The position numbers were made by a program, and so were the translations under genes. A stretch of 64,000 bases of DNA from F23-B02 sp963613665 (GTDB lineage: Bacteria > Bacillota > Clostridia > Oscillospirales > Oscillospiraceae): positions 1 through 64,000 of the forward strand of contig CAVEAL010000005.1 of the NCBI GenBank assembly GCA_963613665.1, in the 5' to 3' direction. The notes under the pieces are model-generated. The model did no database searches and had not been told where the DNA came from. It worked only from the letters and a program-made list of their open reading frames with translations. Position 1 is the stretch's first letter. Each line of letters begins with the position of its first letter. Positions 51,655 to 61,003 of this stretch are shown one piece after another.

Positions 51655-51778
51655 GAGTACAAAACAATATTAAATTATTCAGCTTGTGTATTATAATGCA
51701 CTTTTCGGCTAAAGTCAAGAACTTTCTTTGAATATATGCGTTTCCTGCGGCAACAATAAGCCGTGGGAGGCGATATTC

Positions 51779-52813
51779 ATGAAAGCTGTCATTATGGCGG
51801 GCGGCGAGGGAAAGCGTTTAAAGCCCGTGACGGGCGATACGCCCAAGCCGCTCGTTCCGCTTTGCGGCAGGCCGGTCATGGAGCACATAATACTGCTGCT
51901 GAAAAGGCACGGCATCACGGAGATCTGCGCTGCGCTCAGGTACCGTCCGGACGAGATCAAAAGTTGCTTCGGCAGCGGCGAGCGGCTCGGCGTAAGCATA
52001 ACATACCGCGTCGAAACGCGGGCTCTCGGCACGGCAGGCGGAGTCAAAAACTGCGCGGATTTCTGCGGTGATGATGATTTTCTCGTCATATCGGGCGACG
52101 CAGCCTGCGACATTGACCTGTCCGCGCTCATAGCCGGGCATAAAAAGCACCGTCCGGCCGTCACCGTAGCGCTGTGCCCCGAGACGGAGCCGCTGCGCTA
52201 CGGTCTTGCGCTGTGCGGCCGCGACGGCTTCATTCGCTCATTCATCGAAAAGCCCGACTGGCGGCATGTCGTTACGAATCTCGTAAACACCGGCATTTAT
52301 ATAGTCTCGCCTCGCGCGATGGAGCTCGTTCCCGAAGGCCGGGAGTTTGACTTTGCAAAAGATCTGTTCCCCATGCTCCTCAACAGAGGCGAAAAGCTGC
52401 TCGGTCTTCCCTGCGGCGGCTACTGGTGCGATATCGGGACGCCGAAAAGCTACTACGAGTGCTGCGCCGATGCGCTGGCGGGAAAGCTGCGACTGGAGCT
52501 TGCAGGCGGATTTGAGCTTGCTGCAGCGGACAAGTGCACAGACCCCGAATGCGAATGCATGCACAGCGCCGACTGCCGCTGCGCCGACCGTGCGCGGCTC
52601 ATGGACTGCGTGAGCTCGGCGTTTATGGACCTCGGTGCCGACTATTCCGACGGCTTCCGTCTGCGCGGCGAGGGTTACGAGCTGCGCATCTCTCCCCTGT
52701 CCGGGCTTGCAGCCGTCAAGATCGCGGCAAATGCAGACGATGCGGAAACGGCAGAAGAGCTTGTGGGCTCGGCATACGCGCTGGTATCTGAGCTTGAAAA
52801 ACGGCTTGATTAA
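51779..52813 (+). CDS. NDP-sugar pyrophosphorylase-like nucleotidyltransferase with a phosphomannomutase-like tail
   Basis: A 344-residue protein. Residues 1-235 form a nucleotidyltransferase with MKAVIMAGGEGKRLKPVTGD, GTAGGVKNC, VISGDAACDID and GYWCDIGTPKSYYE, the fold of mannose-1-phosphate guanylyltransferases. After a Cys-rich linker (DPECECMHSADCRC) the end (SDGFRLRGEGYELRISPLSG...) resembles the C-terminal domain of phosphomannomutases; the catalytic mutase domains are missing. GGGAGG precedes the ATG. It makes an activated sugar for the cell envelope. Confidence 0.82.
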   Translation: MKAVIMAGGEGKRLKPVTGDTPKPLVPLCGRPVMEHIILLLKRHGITEICAALRYRPDEIKSCFGSGERLGVSITYRVETRALGTAGGVKNCADFCGDDDFLVISGDAACDIDLSALIAGHKKHRPAVTVALCPETEPLRYGLALCGRDGFIRSFIEKPDWRHVVTNLVNTGIYIVSPRAMELVPEGREFDFAKDLFPMLLNRGEKLLGLPCGGYWCDIGTPKSYYECCADALAGKLRLELAGGFELAAADKCTDPECECMHSADCRCADRARLMDCVSSAFMDLGADYSDGFRLRGEGYELRISPLSGLAAVKIAANADDAETAEELVGSAYALVSELEKRLD

Positions 52814-52859
52814 TTAATACACCTATTATATAATACCCGTCAGAAGATAATTCTGACGG
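52806..52859 (+). promoter_or_regulatory. Promoter and 5' hairpin of the LUD-domain gene
   Basis: TTGATT (52806-52811), 17 bases, TATAAT (52829-52834). A 9-bp hairpin CCGTCAGAA/TTCTGACGG (52837-52845, 52851-52859) lies at the start of the transcript and its last bases adjoin the ribosome site GGAGG, so it may stabilise the mRNA or gate translation. Confidence 0.6.
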
Positions 52860-52869
52860 AGGTATACAT

Positions 52870-53466
52870 ATGGACATTGAAAAAACGATAAAAAACCTCA
52901 CGGCACGTCATTTTTCGGTGCAGCATTTTGCAAGCGGCGAGGAGGCTTGCAGCTACCTGCTCGGCGAGATAAAGAGCACAAGCGTCGGTATCGGCGGCTC
53001 GCTGACGGTCGATCAGCTCGGGCTGTACGACAAGCTCGTTTCCGGCGGCAATGAGGTGTTCTGGCACTGGCGCGAACCGGGATTTGACACGCTTTACAAG
53101 GAAAACGCGGCCGAGGTGTTCATCACGGGCGCCAACGCTATCGCCGAGACGGGCGAGATCATAAACATAGACGGTCGCGGCAACCGCCTTGCCGGTCAGG
53201 TATTCGGCGAAAAGACCGTTTATATCATCGCCGGAACAAATAAGATCTGCCCCGACTTTGAGTCGGCGGTGTACCGTGCGCGCAACACTGCGGCGGTGCA
53301 GAACTGCAAGCGTTTTCCGGCAAAAACGCCCTGCAAGCTCGACGACAGGTGCCATGACTGCCGCTCTCCAGAGCGCGTGTGCAACGCGATGCTCGTCCTG
53401 TGGGGACCGATGATGGACATGAAAAAGGTCGAGATAATACTCATTGACGAAGAGCTTGGTATGTAA
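52870..53466 (+). CDS. LUD-domain protein (LutC-like)
   Basis: A 198-residue protein of the LUD/DUF162 family, related to LutC, associated with lactate utilisation. It has VGIGGSLTVDQLGL, FITGANAIAETGEI and IINIDGRGNR. The C-terminal part is rich in cysteines (CKRFPAKTPCKLDDRCHDCRS), possibly holding metal or an Fe-S centre. Partner LutA/LutB genes are not nearby. GGAGGT precedes the ATG. Confidence 0.85.
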   Translation: MDIEKTIKNLTARHFSVQHFASGEEACSYLLGEIKSTSVGIGGSLTVDQLGLYDKLVSGGNEVFWHWREPGFDTLYKENAAEVFITGANAIAETGEIINIDGRGNRLAGQVFGEKTVYIIAGTNKICPDFESAVYRARNTAAVQNCKRFPAKTPCKLDDRCHDCRSPERVCNAMLVLWGPMMDMKKVEIILIDEELGM

Positions 53467-53468
53467 TT

Positions 53469-54170
53469 ATGTATATTGACTGGACATATATAGTCCTTGT
53501 GCTGCCCGCAATGCTGTTTGCGATGTGGGCAAGCTCCAAGGTGAACTCAACATTTAAAAAATACAAGAACACGCGCAACTCGCGCGGGCTGACCGGGGCT
53601 CAGGCGGCGCGCTGGGTGCTCGACCGCAACGGGCTGACGAATGTGCCCATTGAGCACATATCCGGCTCGCTGACCGACCACTATGATCCCTCGGCAAACG
53701 TCGTGCGGCTGTCCGACGACGTGTACGGCAGTACCTCAACCGTCGCCATCGGCGTTGCCTGCCACGAGGTCGGCCATGCGATACAGCACGCGACAAACTA
53801 CGCGCCCGTAAAGATACGCACGGCTATAGTGCCGATGACGAACATCGGCGCAAAGCTCTCGGTGCCTCTGATAATCCTCGGACTCCTGCTTTCGTCCTTC
53901 GGCGAGGTGTTCGTCATGCTCGCCTACCTCGGCTGTGCGCTGTACGGCCTTGTGACGGTGTTCCAGCTCGTGACGCTGCCGACGGAGTTCAACGCATCGT
54001 CGAGGGCGCTGAAAACCATTGAGGAGACAAACCTCTTGCAGGGCGAGGAATTCAGGCAGGCAAAGCAGGTACTCTCTGCGGCGGCAATGACCTATGTTGC
54101 GGCGCTGGCCGTATCGCTTGCACAGCTTTTGAGATTTTTAATTATAGTCGGCGGAAGGAGAAATGACTGA
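53469..54170 (+). CDS. Zinc-dependent membrane metallopeptidase (YugP-like)
   Basis: A 233-residue integral membrane protease of the YugP/neutral zinc metallopeptidase family. The zinc site HEVGH is at 99-103 in CHEVGHAIQHA, with the third ligand likely in FNASSRAL region. Three to four membrane segments are visible, one N-terminal and the others after residue 120. It follows the LUD gene by two bases and overlaps the cupin gene by one base. Confidence 0.88.
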   Translation: MYIDWTYIVLVLPAMLFAMWASSKVNSTFKKYKNTRNSRGLTGAQAARWVLDRNGLTNVPIEHISGSLTDHYDPSANVVRLSDDVYGSTSTVAIGVACHEVGHAIQHATNYAPVKIRTAIVPMTNIGAKLSVPLIILGLLLSSFGEVFVMLAYLGCALYGLVTVFQLVTLPTEFNASSRALKTIEETNLLQGEEFRQAKQVLSAAAMTYVAALAVSLAQLLRFLIIVGGRRND

Positions 54171-54520
54171 TGATAATACGAAACGAAGAACACAAACGCG
54201 AAACTATAGAAAACGTCCGCGGAGGCAAGGGCGGCATCCACTTCAAGCGCATCATTCAGGAGCCCGGGCAGCTTTACAACAAGGGCAGCGTTTTCTCTGT
54301 CATGACGCTTGAGAAAGACATCGAGGTCGGCTGGCACATACACAAGGGCGACGGAGAATATTACTATGTGCTCTCCGGTCAGGCCGAGTACAGCGACAAC
54401 GGCAATATCGTGACGCTCAGCGCAGGCGATACGGCCTTCTGCCCCGACGGCGAGGGTCATTACATTGCAAACCGCTGCTCCGAGCCGCTGGTGCTCCTGG
54501 CGCTTGTAATTTATAATTAA
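54170..54520 (+). CDS. Small cupin protein
   Basis: A 116-residue single-domain cupin. The conserved motif GWHIHKGDGEYYYVLSGQAEY carries the usual His and Glu metal ligands (given as a location, about residues 52-73), with a second motif GDTAFCPDGEGHYIANRC. It could be an isomerase or small-molecule-binding protein. Its start overlaps the protease stop. Confidence 0.82.
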   Translation: MIIRNEEHKRETIENVRGGKGGIHFKRIIQEPGQLYNKGSVFSVMTLEKDIEVGWHIHKGDGEYYYVLSGQAEYSDNGNIVTLSAGDTAFCPDGEGHYIANRCSEPLVLLALVIYN

Positions 54521-54525
54521 ACGAA

Positions 54526-54554
54526 AAAAACGGAGGCTATGCCTCCGTTTTTTA
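54526..54554. terminator. Terminator between the cupin gene and the YkvA-like gene
   Basis: AAAAACGGAGGC/GCCTCCGTTTTT with loop TAT; works in both directions for the convergent genes. Confidence 0.9.
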
Positions 54555-54941
54555 TGTCTCCTGCGGCTCCTGCTGAGCACGCCAGACGCGGTATCGGTCG
54601 AGCTCCTTGTCGATGCACAGCTGAATGACGAGGTTTATGATGAGCGCATCGTCTATGAAGCCCAGCAGCGGTATGCTGTCCGGAACAAGATCCAGCGGAC
54701 TTACGAGATACGCGACGATCGCCGCCGTTCCGAGCATGACTGCGGCAGGGACCTTTTTGTATCTGCCGTGGTAATAGTCGTGCAGCATGGAAACGAGATC
54801 CTGAACGTCGCCGATAGTGTCGCCTATAATGGGTATGCGCGAGAGCGGACGGAGCTTCGTGCCCGTTTTATCGAGAAAATCGAGCAGCACGCCCGTATAT
54901 TTTACTGCGGCCTTTGCGCCGGTTTTTATTGAAACTTCCAT
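54552..54941 (-). CDS. YkvA/DUF1232 family membrane-associated protein
   Basis: A 129-residue protein with the DUF1232 core YKKVPAAVMLGTAAIVAYLVSPLDLVPDSIPLLGFIDD (about residues 68-105), including the family's SPxDLxPD motif. No biochemical role is established for the family. AGGAGGGG lies before the ATG at 54941; an in-frame extension to 55013 lacks a ribosome site. Confidence 0.85.
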   Translation of the reverse strand: MEVSIKTGAKAAVKYTGVLLDFLDKTGTKLRPLSRIPIIGDTIGDVQDLVSMLHDYYHGRYKKVPAAVMLGTAAIVAYLVSPLDLVPDSIPLLGFIDDALIINLVIQLCIDKELDRYRVWRAQQEPQET

Positions 54942-55071
54942 ACTTGCCCCTCCTGATGCTACAATAATAGCACATACCCACGAATTTTCAAGCGCAAATA
55001 GCATATAGCACAAAATTTATACACAGGTCTTTCGGGCTATTTGGACAAAAAACGCAAATCGTAATTTTAAC

Positions 55072-55100
55072 TGGATTTTACCCTGTCTTTAATATATAAT
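55072..55100 (+). promoter_or_regulatory. Probable promoter of the Na/Pi transporter gene
   Basis: TGGATT (55072-55077), 17 bases, TATAAT (55095-55100), about 39 bases before the TTG start. Confidence 0.45.
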
Positions 55101-55138
55101 TACATTGCAAAGATATCGATAATGGGAGATATGTTAAC

Positions 55139-56899
55139 TTGGGTATTTCAAATGTGCTTGAGCTTTTAGGCGGTGTTGCACTGTTCCTTTTCGGCATGGC
55201 TCTTATGGGTGACAGTCTGAAAAAGGTAGCGGGCAACAAGCTCGAGCTTATTCTGTTCCGCCTTTCGAGCACGCCGCTCAAGGGCATTTTGCTCGGCACC
55301 GGCGTCACGGCGGTCATACAGTCGTCGTCGGCAACCTCGGTAATGGTCGTCGGCTTTGTAAACTCGGGCATGATGAAGGTGCGTCAGGCCATCGGCGTTG
55401 TCATGGGCGCCATTATCGGCACGAGCGTCACCGGCTGGATCATCTGTCTGTCGGATATAGGCGGCGGCTCCTCGGGCTGGCTTGAGCTTCTTTCAACCGA
55501 TACTCTGACCGCCGTTATCGCCGTTATCGGCATCGCCCTGCGCATGTTCTGCGCAGCGCCCGAGAAAAAGCATGTGGGCGAGATCATGCTCGGCTTTGCC
55601 GTCCTTATGTACGGCATGAAGGCAATGAGCAGCGCCGTATACGATCTGCGCTCGAGCGAGACGTTCATAAGCACGCTCACGACCTTCTCAAACCCGCTTC
55701 TCGGCATAGCCATCGGCATAGCCTTCACGAGCATCATCCAGAGCGCCTCGGCCGCCGTCGGTATTCTTCAGGCGCTGGCCGTTACGGGTGCCATCCGCTT
55801 TGATATAGCGCTGCCCATCACCATGGGCATTGCGATAGGCGCAGCCGTTCCTGTCCTGCTGAGCGCCCTCGGCGCGAGTGCAGACGGCAAGCGCACGGCG
55901 CTTTCCTACCTGATGGTCGATACCATCGGCGTTATCCTTTTCAGCATAATCTTCTACACGCTCAACGCCATAATTGATTTTTCCTTCATGTCCGTCACCA
56001 TGACGGCGGTGAGCCTTGCGCTTATGAACACGGTTTTCCGCTTTATCATCGTCATGATGCTCGCGCCGTTCATCTCCGTGCTTGAGAAGATATGCCGCAT
56101 CATAATCAAGGACAAGCCCGAAGATGCCGCCGTTCTCGAAGACTTTGACAGGCTCGAGGACCGCTTCCTTGACCACCCCGCACTCGCAGTCGAGCAGAGC
56201 CGCCTTACGGCAAACTCCATGGCAATGAAGGCGCGCGAAAATCTATTTGACGCGTTCCGCCTCATCACGAATTACTCCGACGAGGGCTTCCGCCATGTAA
56301 ACGAGCTTGAGGATATCGTCGATAAATACGAGGACAAGCTCGGAACATATCTCATTCACATAACCAGCCGCGAATTGAATCCCGAGCAGTACGAGTCGGT
56401 CGGCAAGTACCTGCACACGATAAACGACTTTGAAAGGATCTCCGACCACGCGCTCAACGTTGCCGAGTGCGCACAGGAGATGCACGAAAAGGAGATCGTG
56501 TTTTCCGCCGACGGCGAGCGTGAGCTGCGCGTGCTCTTTGCCGCCGTCACCGAGGTCACGAACATTGCGGTGAACTCCTTCATAAGCAACGACCTTGACC
56601 TTGCCTACCGCGTCGAGCCGCTCGAGGAGCTTATAGACAACCTCTGCGACGAGCTGAAGCTGCACCACACCGACCGTCTGCAAAAGGGCATATGCACGCT
56701 TAACCACGGCTTTGTGTTCAATGACCTGCTGACCAACCTCGAGCGTATATCCGATCACTGCTCGAATATCGCCGTTGCAAGCATAGAGCTTGAGTCGGAC
56801 AGCTTCGATACGCACGAGTACATAAACAGCGTCAAAGAGGTCCGCTCGCATTATTTCGACGAGTATTACACGGAATACAGCGAAAAATTTGCGCTTTGA
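55139..56899 (+). CDS. Na/Pi cotransporter family protein with PhoU-like tail
   Basis: A 586-residue membrane protein. The first 320 residues hold about eight to nine membrane segments with the two inverted family repeats, TAVIQSSSATSVMVVGFVNSG (location about 59-79) and TSIIQSASAAVGILQALA. The C-terminal 230 residues form a cytoplasmic PhoU-like helical bundle. It imports phosphate with sodium. The start is TTG at 55139 with GGGAGA upstream. Confidence 0.9.
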   Translation: MGISNVLELLGGVALFLFGMALMGDSLKKVAGNKLELILFRLSSTPLKGILLGTGVTAVIQSSSATSVMVVGFVNSGMMKVRQAIGVVMGAIIGTSVTGWIICLSDIGGGSSGWLELLSTDTLTAVIAVIGIALRMFCAAPEKKHVGEIMLGFAVLMYGMKAMSSAVYDLRSSETFISTLTTFSNPLLGIAIGIAFTSIIQSASAAVGILQALAVTGAIRFDIALPITMGIAIGAAVPVLLSALGASADGKRTALSYLMVDTIGVILFSIIFYTLNAIIDFSFMSVTMTAVSLALMNTVFRFIIVMMLAPFISVLEKICRIIIKDKPEDAAVLEDFDRLEDRFLDHPALAVEQSRLTANSMAMKARENLFDAFRLITNYSDEGFRHVNELEDIVDKYEDKLGTYLIHITSRELNPEQYESVGKYLHTINDFERISDHALNVAECAQEMHEKEIVFSADGERELRVLFAAVTEVTNIAVNSFISNDLDLAYRVEPLEELIDNLCDELKLHHTDRLQKGICTLNHGFVFNDLLTNLERISDHCSNIAVASIELESDSFDTHEYINSVKEVRSHYFDEYYTEYSEKFAL

Positions 56900-56911
56900 C
56901 GATCATAAGGC

Positions 56912-56949
56912 AACAAAGCCGCCATCCGAACGGATGGCGGTTGTTCTGT
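56912..56949. terminator. Terminator between the transporter and cinA genes
   Basis: CCGCCATCCG/CGGATGGCGG (56919-56928, 56931-56940) extended outward by AACAA/TTGTT. It separates convergent genes. Confidence 0.8.
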
Positions 56950-56952
56950 ATT

Positions 56953-58233
56953 TTATTCCTTTATGACCTCAAGGCCTTGCAGATAGCGGCGCATCATGTC
57001 GAAAACATAATTTCCGGAAACGCGGCGGACATAGCTGCGAGTGCGGCGGTCGCCGATGTGCAGCTCACGCACGAAGGTACCGTCCTTCGCTGCGAGCGAC
57101 ACGAAAACGGTGCCGACCTCGTGCACCCCGTCGCCGTCGGGTCCGGCAAGCCCCGTCACTCCGATGCCCATATCTGCTCCGAGAAGCACGCGCACGCGCT
57201 CTGCCATCTCCTTTGCGACTTCACGGCTCACGGCGGTCTTTTCCTCTATAAGTCGTGGGTCTATTCCCAGAAGCTTTACCTTTGCCTCGTTTGTATAGGT
57301 CGTAACGCCGCCGAGGAAGAACTCACTTGCGCCGGGGATATCGGTAAAGCGCTTGGCCAGCTCGCCGCCCGTGCAGCTCTCGGCCGCGGCGAAGGTCATT
57401 TTCTTCTCCCTGAGCAGCTGCATAACGCTCTCCTCAACGGTGTCGATATCAATGCCGAAGATAATATCGCCGAGCACGTCCTTCACATGCTCTATGACGG
57501 GCTTCATCATCTCCTCGGCCTTCTCTGCGCTCTCGGCCTTTGCGGTCACCTGCAGGAGGCAGTCGCCCTCCTTGGCGTAGGGCGCCATGGTGGGGTTGGT
57601 CATGGCGTTCATCTCGTCGCGGAATATCTGATCCATGGCGCTTTCGGACATACCGAAAACATGTATCGCGTGCGAAACTATCTGCTCGTCCGACAGTGAG
57701 CGCAGATACGGCATCGCACAGGCGCGGAACATCGCGTTGCACTCCTTTGGCGGGCCGGGCAGCATGAGAACGATCGTGCCGTCCTGCGCCGTGAATGCGC
57801 AGCCGGGAGCCGTGCCCCAGTCATTGTGGAACACCGTGCAGCCGGCGGGCAGCATCGCCTGCTTGAGATTATTCTCGGTCATCTCCTTGCTGTAGCCGCG
57901 GTTTGTGAGGTAATCGTACAGGCATTGCTTTTCATCCTCGTGCATCTCGAGCTCAAGCCCGAATGATTTTGCGAGTATCTGCTTTGTAAGATCGTCGCAG
58001 GTCGGACCGAGGCCGCCGGTAGATATGATGATGTCCGCCCTCCTGCGCGCGATCTCGATGCAGTCGGCGAGGCGCTGCGGGTTGTCGCCGACGACGGTGT
58101 GGTACTTCACGTTTATGCCGAGCTCCGAAAGCATGAGGGAGATGTCCCTTGCGTCTGTGTTCGTCGTGTGGCCGAGCAGTATCTCCGTTCCGACGGAGAG
58201 TATCTCGACATTATATGCCTTTTTCAATTTCAC
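56953..58233 (-). CDS. cinA: CinA-like nicotinamide-nucleotide amidase
   Basis: A 426-residue two-domain protein. The N-terminal MoeA-like domain has EILSVGTEILLGHTTNT and STGGLGPTCDDLTK. The C-terminal amidase domain has AAESCTGGELAKRFTDIPGAS and GVTGLAGPDGD. CinA proteins deamidate NMN for NAD recycling and were first linked to competence. It starts with GTG, overlapping the thiI stop by four bases. Confidence 0.93.
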   Translation of the reverse strand: MKLKKAYNVEILSVGTEILLGHTTNTDARDISLMLSELGINVKYHTVVGDNPQRLADCIEIARRRADIIISTGGLGPTCDDLTKQILAKSFGLELEMHEDEKQCLYDYLTNRGYSKEMTENNLKQAMLPAGCTVFHNDWGTAPGCAFTAQDGTIVLMLPGPPKECNAMFRACAMPYLRSLSDEQIVSHAIHVFGMSESAMDQIFRDEMNAMTNPTMAPYAKEGDCLLQVTAKAESAEKAEEMMKPVIEHVKDVLGDIIFGIDIDTVEESVMQLLREKKMTFAAAESCTGGELAKRFTDIPGASEFFLGGVTTYTNEAKVKLLGIDPRLIEEKTAVSREVAKEMAERVRVLLGADMGIGVTGLAGPDGDGVHEVGTVFVSLAAKDGTFVRELHIGDRRTRSYVRRVSGNYVFDMMRRYLQGLEVIKE

Positions 58234-59405
58234 TCGCCTACCTTTATTCTCTCGATGCCCGCATACGCTTCCTCGACGAGTGCGTCGATATCCAGTGCGG
58301 ACTCGATCTGCTCAACGTCGCGCAGCTTGGGCTTTGTCTTGGGGTGCTTGGGCGTAAAGACCGTGCAGCAGTCCTCATACGGAAGTATGGAGGTCTCGAA
58401 GGTGCCGATCTTCCGCGCGAGGCGGACTATCTCCTCCTTGTCCATGCCGATCAGCGGCTGGAGAACCGGCAGATCGATCACGGCCTGAGTCGAGGCCATG
58501 GCCTCCATGGTCTGACTTGCGACCTGACCGAGGTTCTCACCTGTGACAATGGCCTTTGCGCCGTTTGCCTCGGCTATTTTCTGCGCAATGCGCATCATAA
58601 AGCGGCGCATGATGAGGGTGAAGTAATCCTCGTCGCACTTTGCGCGTATCTCCTCTTGAATGTGAGTAAACGGCACGACCTCGATCGTCATTCTGCCGCA
58701 GTAATCGGTCAGGAGCTGCGCAAGCTCAATGACCTTCTGCTTTGCCTGCTCAGAGGTGTAGGGGAAAGAGAAAAAGTGCACGGGAATGAGGTGCACGCCT
58801 CGCTTTGCTATCATGAAGCTCGACACAGGGCTGTCGATACCTCCGGACAGGAGCGTCACCGCCGTGCCGTTTGCACCGACCGGCATGCCGCCGGCTCCGG
58901 GCGTGGGAGCCGCGTGCACATAGGCGGCAAGATCGCGCACCTCGATATGCACCGTCAGCTCCGGAGCATGCACATCGACCTTGCAGTCGGGATAAGCCTC
59001 GGAGAGCTCGCCGCCGACAAACTGCGCAAGCTCGATGCTCGTCATTGGAAAGCTCTTGTCGCTGCGCTTTGCCTCGCACTTGAAGCTGCCTGCCGCAAGC
59101 ATATCTTCCTTGAGATATTCGACGGCAAGCTCGGCTATTTTTTTTGCGTCCTTTTCGCAGCCGGCCGCGCGGTTTACCGAAGCCAGGCCAAAGACCTTGG
59201 TCATCGCCTCGAAGGCGGCATCCATGTCGCTTGTCCCGTCCACGGGCTCGATATACACCGTCGATTGCAGGCAGTAGGCCTTGAATTTGCCTATGGCGGC
59301 AAGGCGGCGCTTTATATTGCTCATGAGCTTCTGCTCGAAAGAGCGGCGGTTTAAGCCCTTGAGAACTATCTCGCCCTGCTTGAGAAGAATAATATCGTTT
59401 ATCAT
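58230..59405 (-). CDS. thiI: tRNA 4-thiouridine synthase
   Basis: A 391-residue enzyme that adds sulfur to U8 of tRNA. The THUMP domain spans about 60-165. The PP-loop pyrophosphatase motif is SGGIDS (187-192). The C-terminal rhodanese domain of the E. coli protein is absent, as is usual in Firmicutes, where a dedicated cysteine desulfurase supplies sulfur. The ATG at 59405 is preceded by AGGA. It forms an operon with cinA. Confidence 0.95.
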   Translation of the reverse strand: MINDIILLKQGEIVLKGLNRRSFEQKLMSNIKRRLAAIGKFKAYCLQSTVYIEPVDGTSDMDAAFEAMTKVFGLASVNRAAGCEKDAKKIAELAVEYLKEDMLAAGSFKCEAKRSDKSFPMTSIELAQFVGGELSEAYPDCKVDVHAPELTVHIEVRDLAAYVHAAPTPGAGGMPVGANGTAVTLLSGGIDSPVSSFMIAKRGVHLIPVHFFSFPYTSEQAKQKVIELAQLLTDYCGRMTIEVVPFTHIQEEIRAKCDEDYFTLIMRRFMMRIAQKIAEANGAKAIVTGENLGQVASQTMEAMASTQAVIDLPVLQPLIGMDKEEIVRLARKIGTFETSILPYEDCCTVFTPKHPKTKPKLRDVEQIESALDIDALVEEAYAGIERIKVGE

Positions 59406-59641
59406 GTGTCCTGCTCCTAATCAATTTTAACAATGCATTATATCATTATTTTCTCACAGACGCAATAAGCGCGGCAAAGTATATCCTTTGCCGCTTGCAG
59501 GGCCGAAATGTATAAGCTGACGGGAGTCGACGCTGTTTGGGCAAGCGGTTGCGGAGTCGGGCATTCGGCATAAGCTCATTTGTCCTCATACGCCGCGGCA
59601 TAACGGTAAGCTCCTGCCGGCAGAGAGCTACACCGGCAAAT

Positions 59642-59686
59642 AAGAAAACTGCCGCAGAGGACAATTACCTCTGCGGCAGTTTTCTT
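59642..59686. terminator. Long perfect hairpin (19-bp stem)
   Basis: 59642-59660 pairs perfectly with 59668-59686 around loop ACAATTA. The stem contains GCCGCAGAGG and ends in AAGAAAAC/GTTTTCTT. It overlaps the end of the transposase fragment frame, so the original IS end has been replaced by unrelated sequence. Bases 59406-59641 hold no gene that I can support. Confidence 0.7.
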
Positions 59687-59877
59687 GTCGGGCCGAACAC
59701 GTTCCGAAACCAAAAGAGTTCGTACCTGTGTGTTTTGGTGGAGCAATACTCTTTCCGCCAGTGATAAATCGTGCTTTGTGTAATGTGCAATTCCTGACTT
59801 AGCAATCGGATGGGTTCTCCGTCTCGGTAACGCTGGATGACTTCGGTTTTGAACTTGTCGGGATATGCTTTTGGCAT
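59665..59877 (-). pseudogene. IS3-family transposase OrfA fragment
   Basis: A 70-residue frame. Residues 1-45 (MPKAYPDKFKTEVIQRYRDG, LSQELHITQSTIYHWRKEY) form the helix-turn-helix start of an IS3-type OrfA. The remainder diverges and runs into a hairpin. No OrfB integrase domain follows and no terminal repeats are seen. It is a remnant of an insertion sequence. Confidence 0.75.
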
Positions 59878-59959
59878 AGTCTCATCTCCCTGACCATGAT
59901 GGGATCATTGTAAGCTGAAATTGTAGGTGAGAAAAGGCACATGAGCAGTTAAATAATAC

Positions 59960-59988
59960 TCGACGTGATTGAAAGAGACTGATATACT
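59960..59988 (+). promoter_or_regulatory. Possible promoter of the second Bro-N gene
   Basis: TCGACG (59960-59965), 17 bases, TATACT (59983-59988). Confidence 0.4.
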
Positions 59989-60036
59989 AATGATAGATGA
60001 ATTCCAAGATCAGATTTTTCGGTGGAGGTGATTCAA

Positions 60037-60916
60037 ATGGCACAAAACGATAAGATCCAACTGTTCGAAGACAAGCGTATTCGCACCGCATGGGACGAGG
60101 AAAAGGAAGAATGGTACTTTTCTATCGTTGATGTCATCGCGGTTTTGACGGACAGTCCGAATCCCCAGACTTACTGGCGTGTTCTTAAAAAGCGCTTGAA
60201 GGACGGGGGAAATGAAACCGTTACAAGTTGTAACGCTTTGAAAATGACCGCCGCAGACGGGAAACGCCGTCTGACTGATGTAGCCGACACCGAGCAGCTT
60301 CTCCGAATCATCCAGTCCATTCCTTCACCGAAGGCCGAGCCGTTCAAGCTGTGGCTGGCGCAGGTCGGTCGAGAGCGTATCGAGGAGACCATCGACCCGG
60401 AGCTGACCATTGACCGACCGGGCATTGGAAACCTATCTCAAGAAGGGATACAGCCGTGAGTGGATCAACCAGCGGCTGCAGGCTATTCAAGTCCGCAAGG
60501 AACTGACAGATGAATGGGATGCCCGTGGTGTGCAGAAGGGCGTCGAGTACGCCATCCTCACGGACGAGATCTCTCGCGCGTGGTCCGGCATGTCCACCCG
60601 CCAGTACAAAAATCTGAAGGGCTTGAAAAAAGAGAATCTCCGTGATAATATGACTACGCTGGAACTGGTGCTGAACATGCTGGCAGAGGCCACTACCACG
60701 CAGTTCTCAAAGGATCGCAAGCCGACGACTTTTCAAGAGAATCTGGCAGTTGCCAAGGCGGGCGGCCAGGTTGCAGGGCGAACCAGAAAAGACATTGAGT
60801 CTCAGTCGGACACGCCGGTTATCACATCCAAGAACGCAGCACAGCTTAATCAGGTTGTGACGGAGCTGCTGGAAGGCGCAGTTTCCGACACAACGGAAAA
60901 ACCGAAAGACAAATAG
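60037..60916 (+). pseudogene. Second Bro-N gene, frameshifted by a 4-bp tandem duplication
   Basis: A paralogue of the gene at 9931-10818, closely similar along its length (FSIVDVIAVLTDSPNPQTYW, TDVADTEQLLRIIQSIPSPK, RAWSGMSTRQYKNLKGLKKE). The frame is lost after ELTID at 60412-60419, where GACC occurs twice in a row; dropping one copy restores DRALETYLKKGY. The first frame ends at 60459. GGAGGTGA precedes the ATG. It lies outside the spoVT element, next to an IS3 fragment, and may be a relic of another element or a reversible switch. Confidence 0.85.
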
Positions 60917-61003
60917 GCGTTGCGCGTCAAGGTTTTCTTGCTGTCATACAACGATTTTTTTTGAAAGCAAATTTCGAAAAAATCTATAGTGTTGAGTTAT
61001 GAC

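Noticed and set aside
51411..51731. A 106-residue plus-strand frame
   Set aside because: It is antisense to tRNA-Ser and its terminator; the peptide EKEGFEPSNT is the well-known artefact of translating a tRNA gene.
59446..59664. A 72-residue minus-strand frame after thiI
   Set aside because: No ribosome site or recognisable pattern, and it ends in the 19-bp hairpin.
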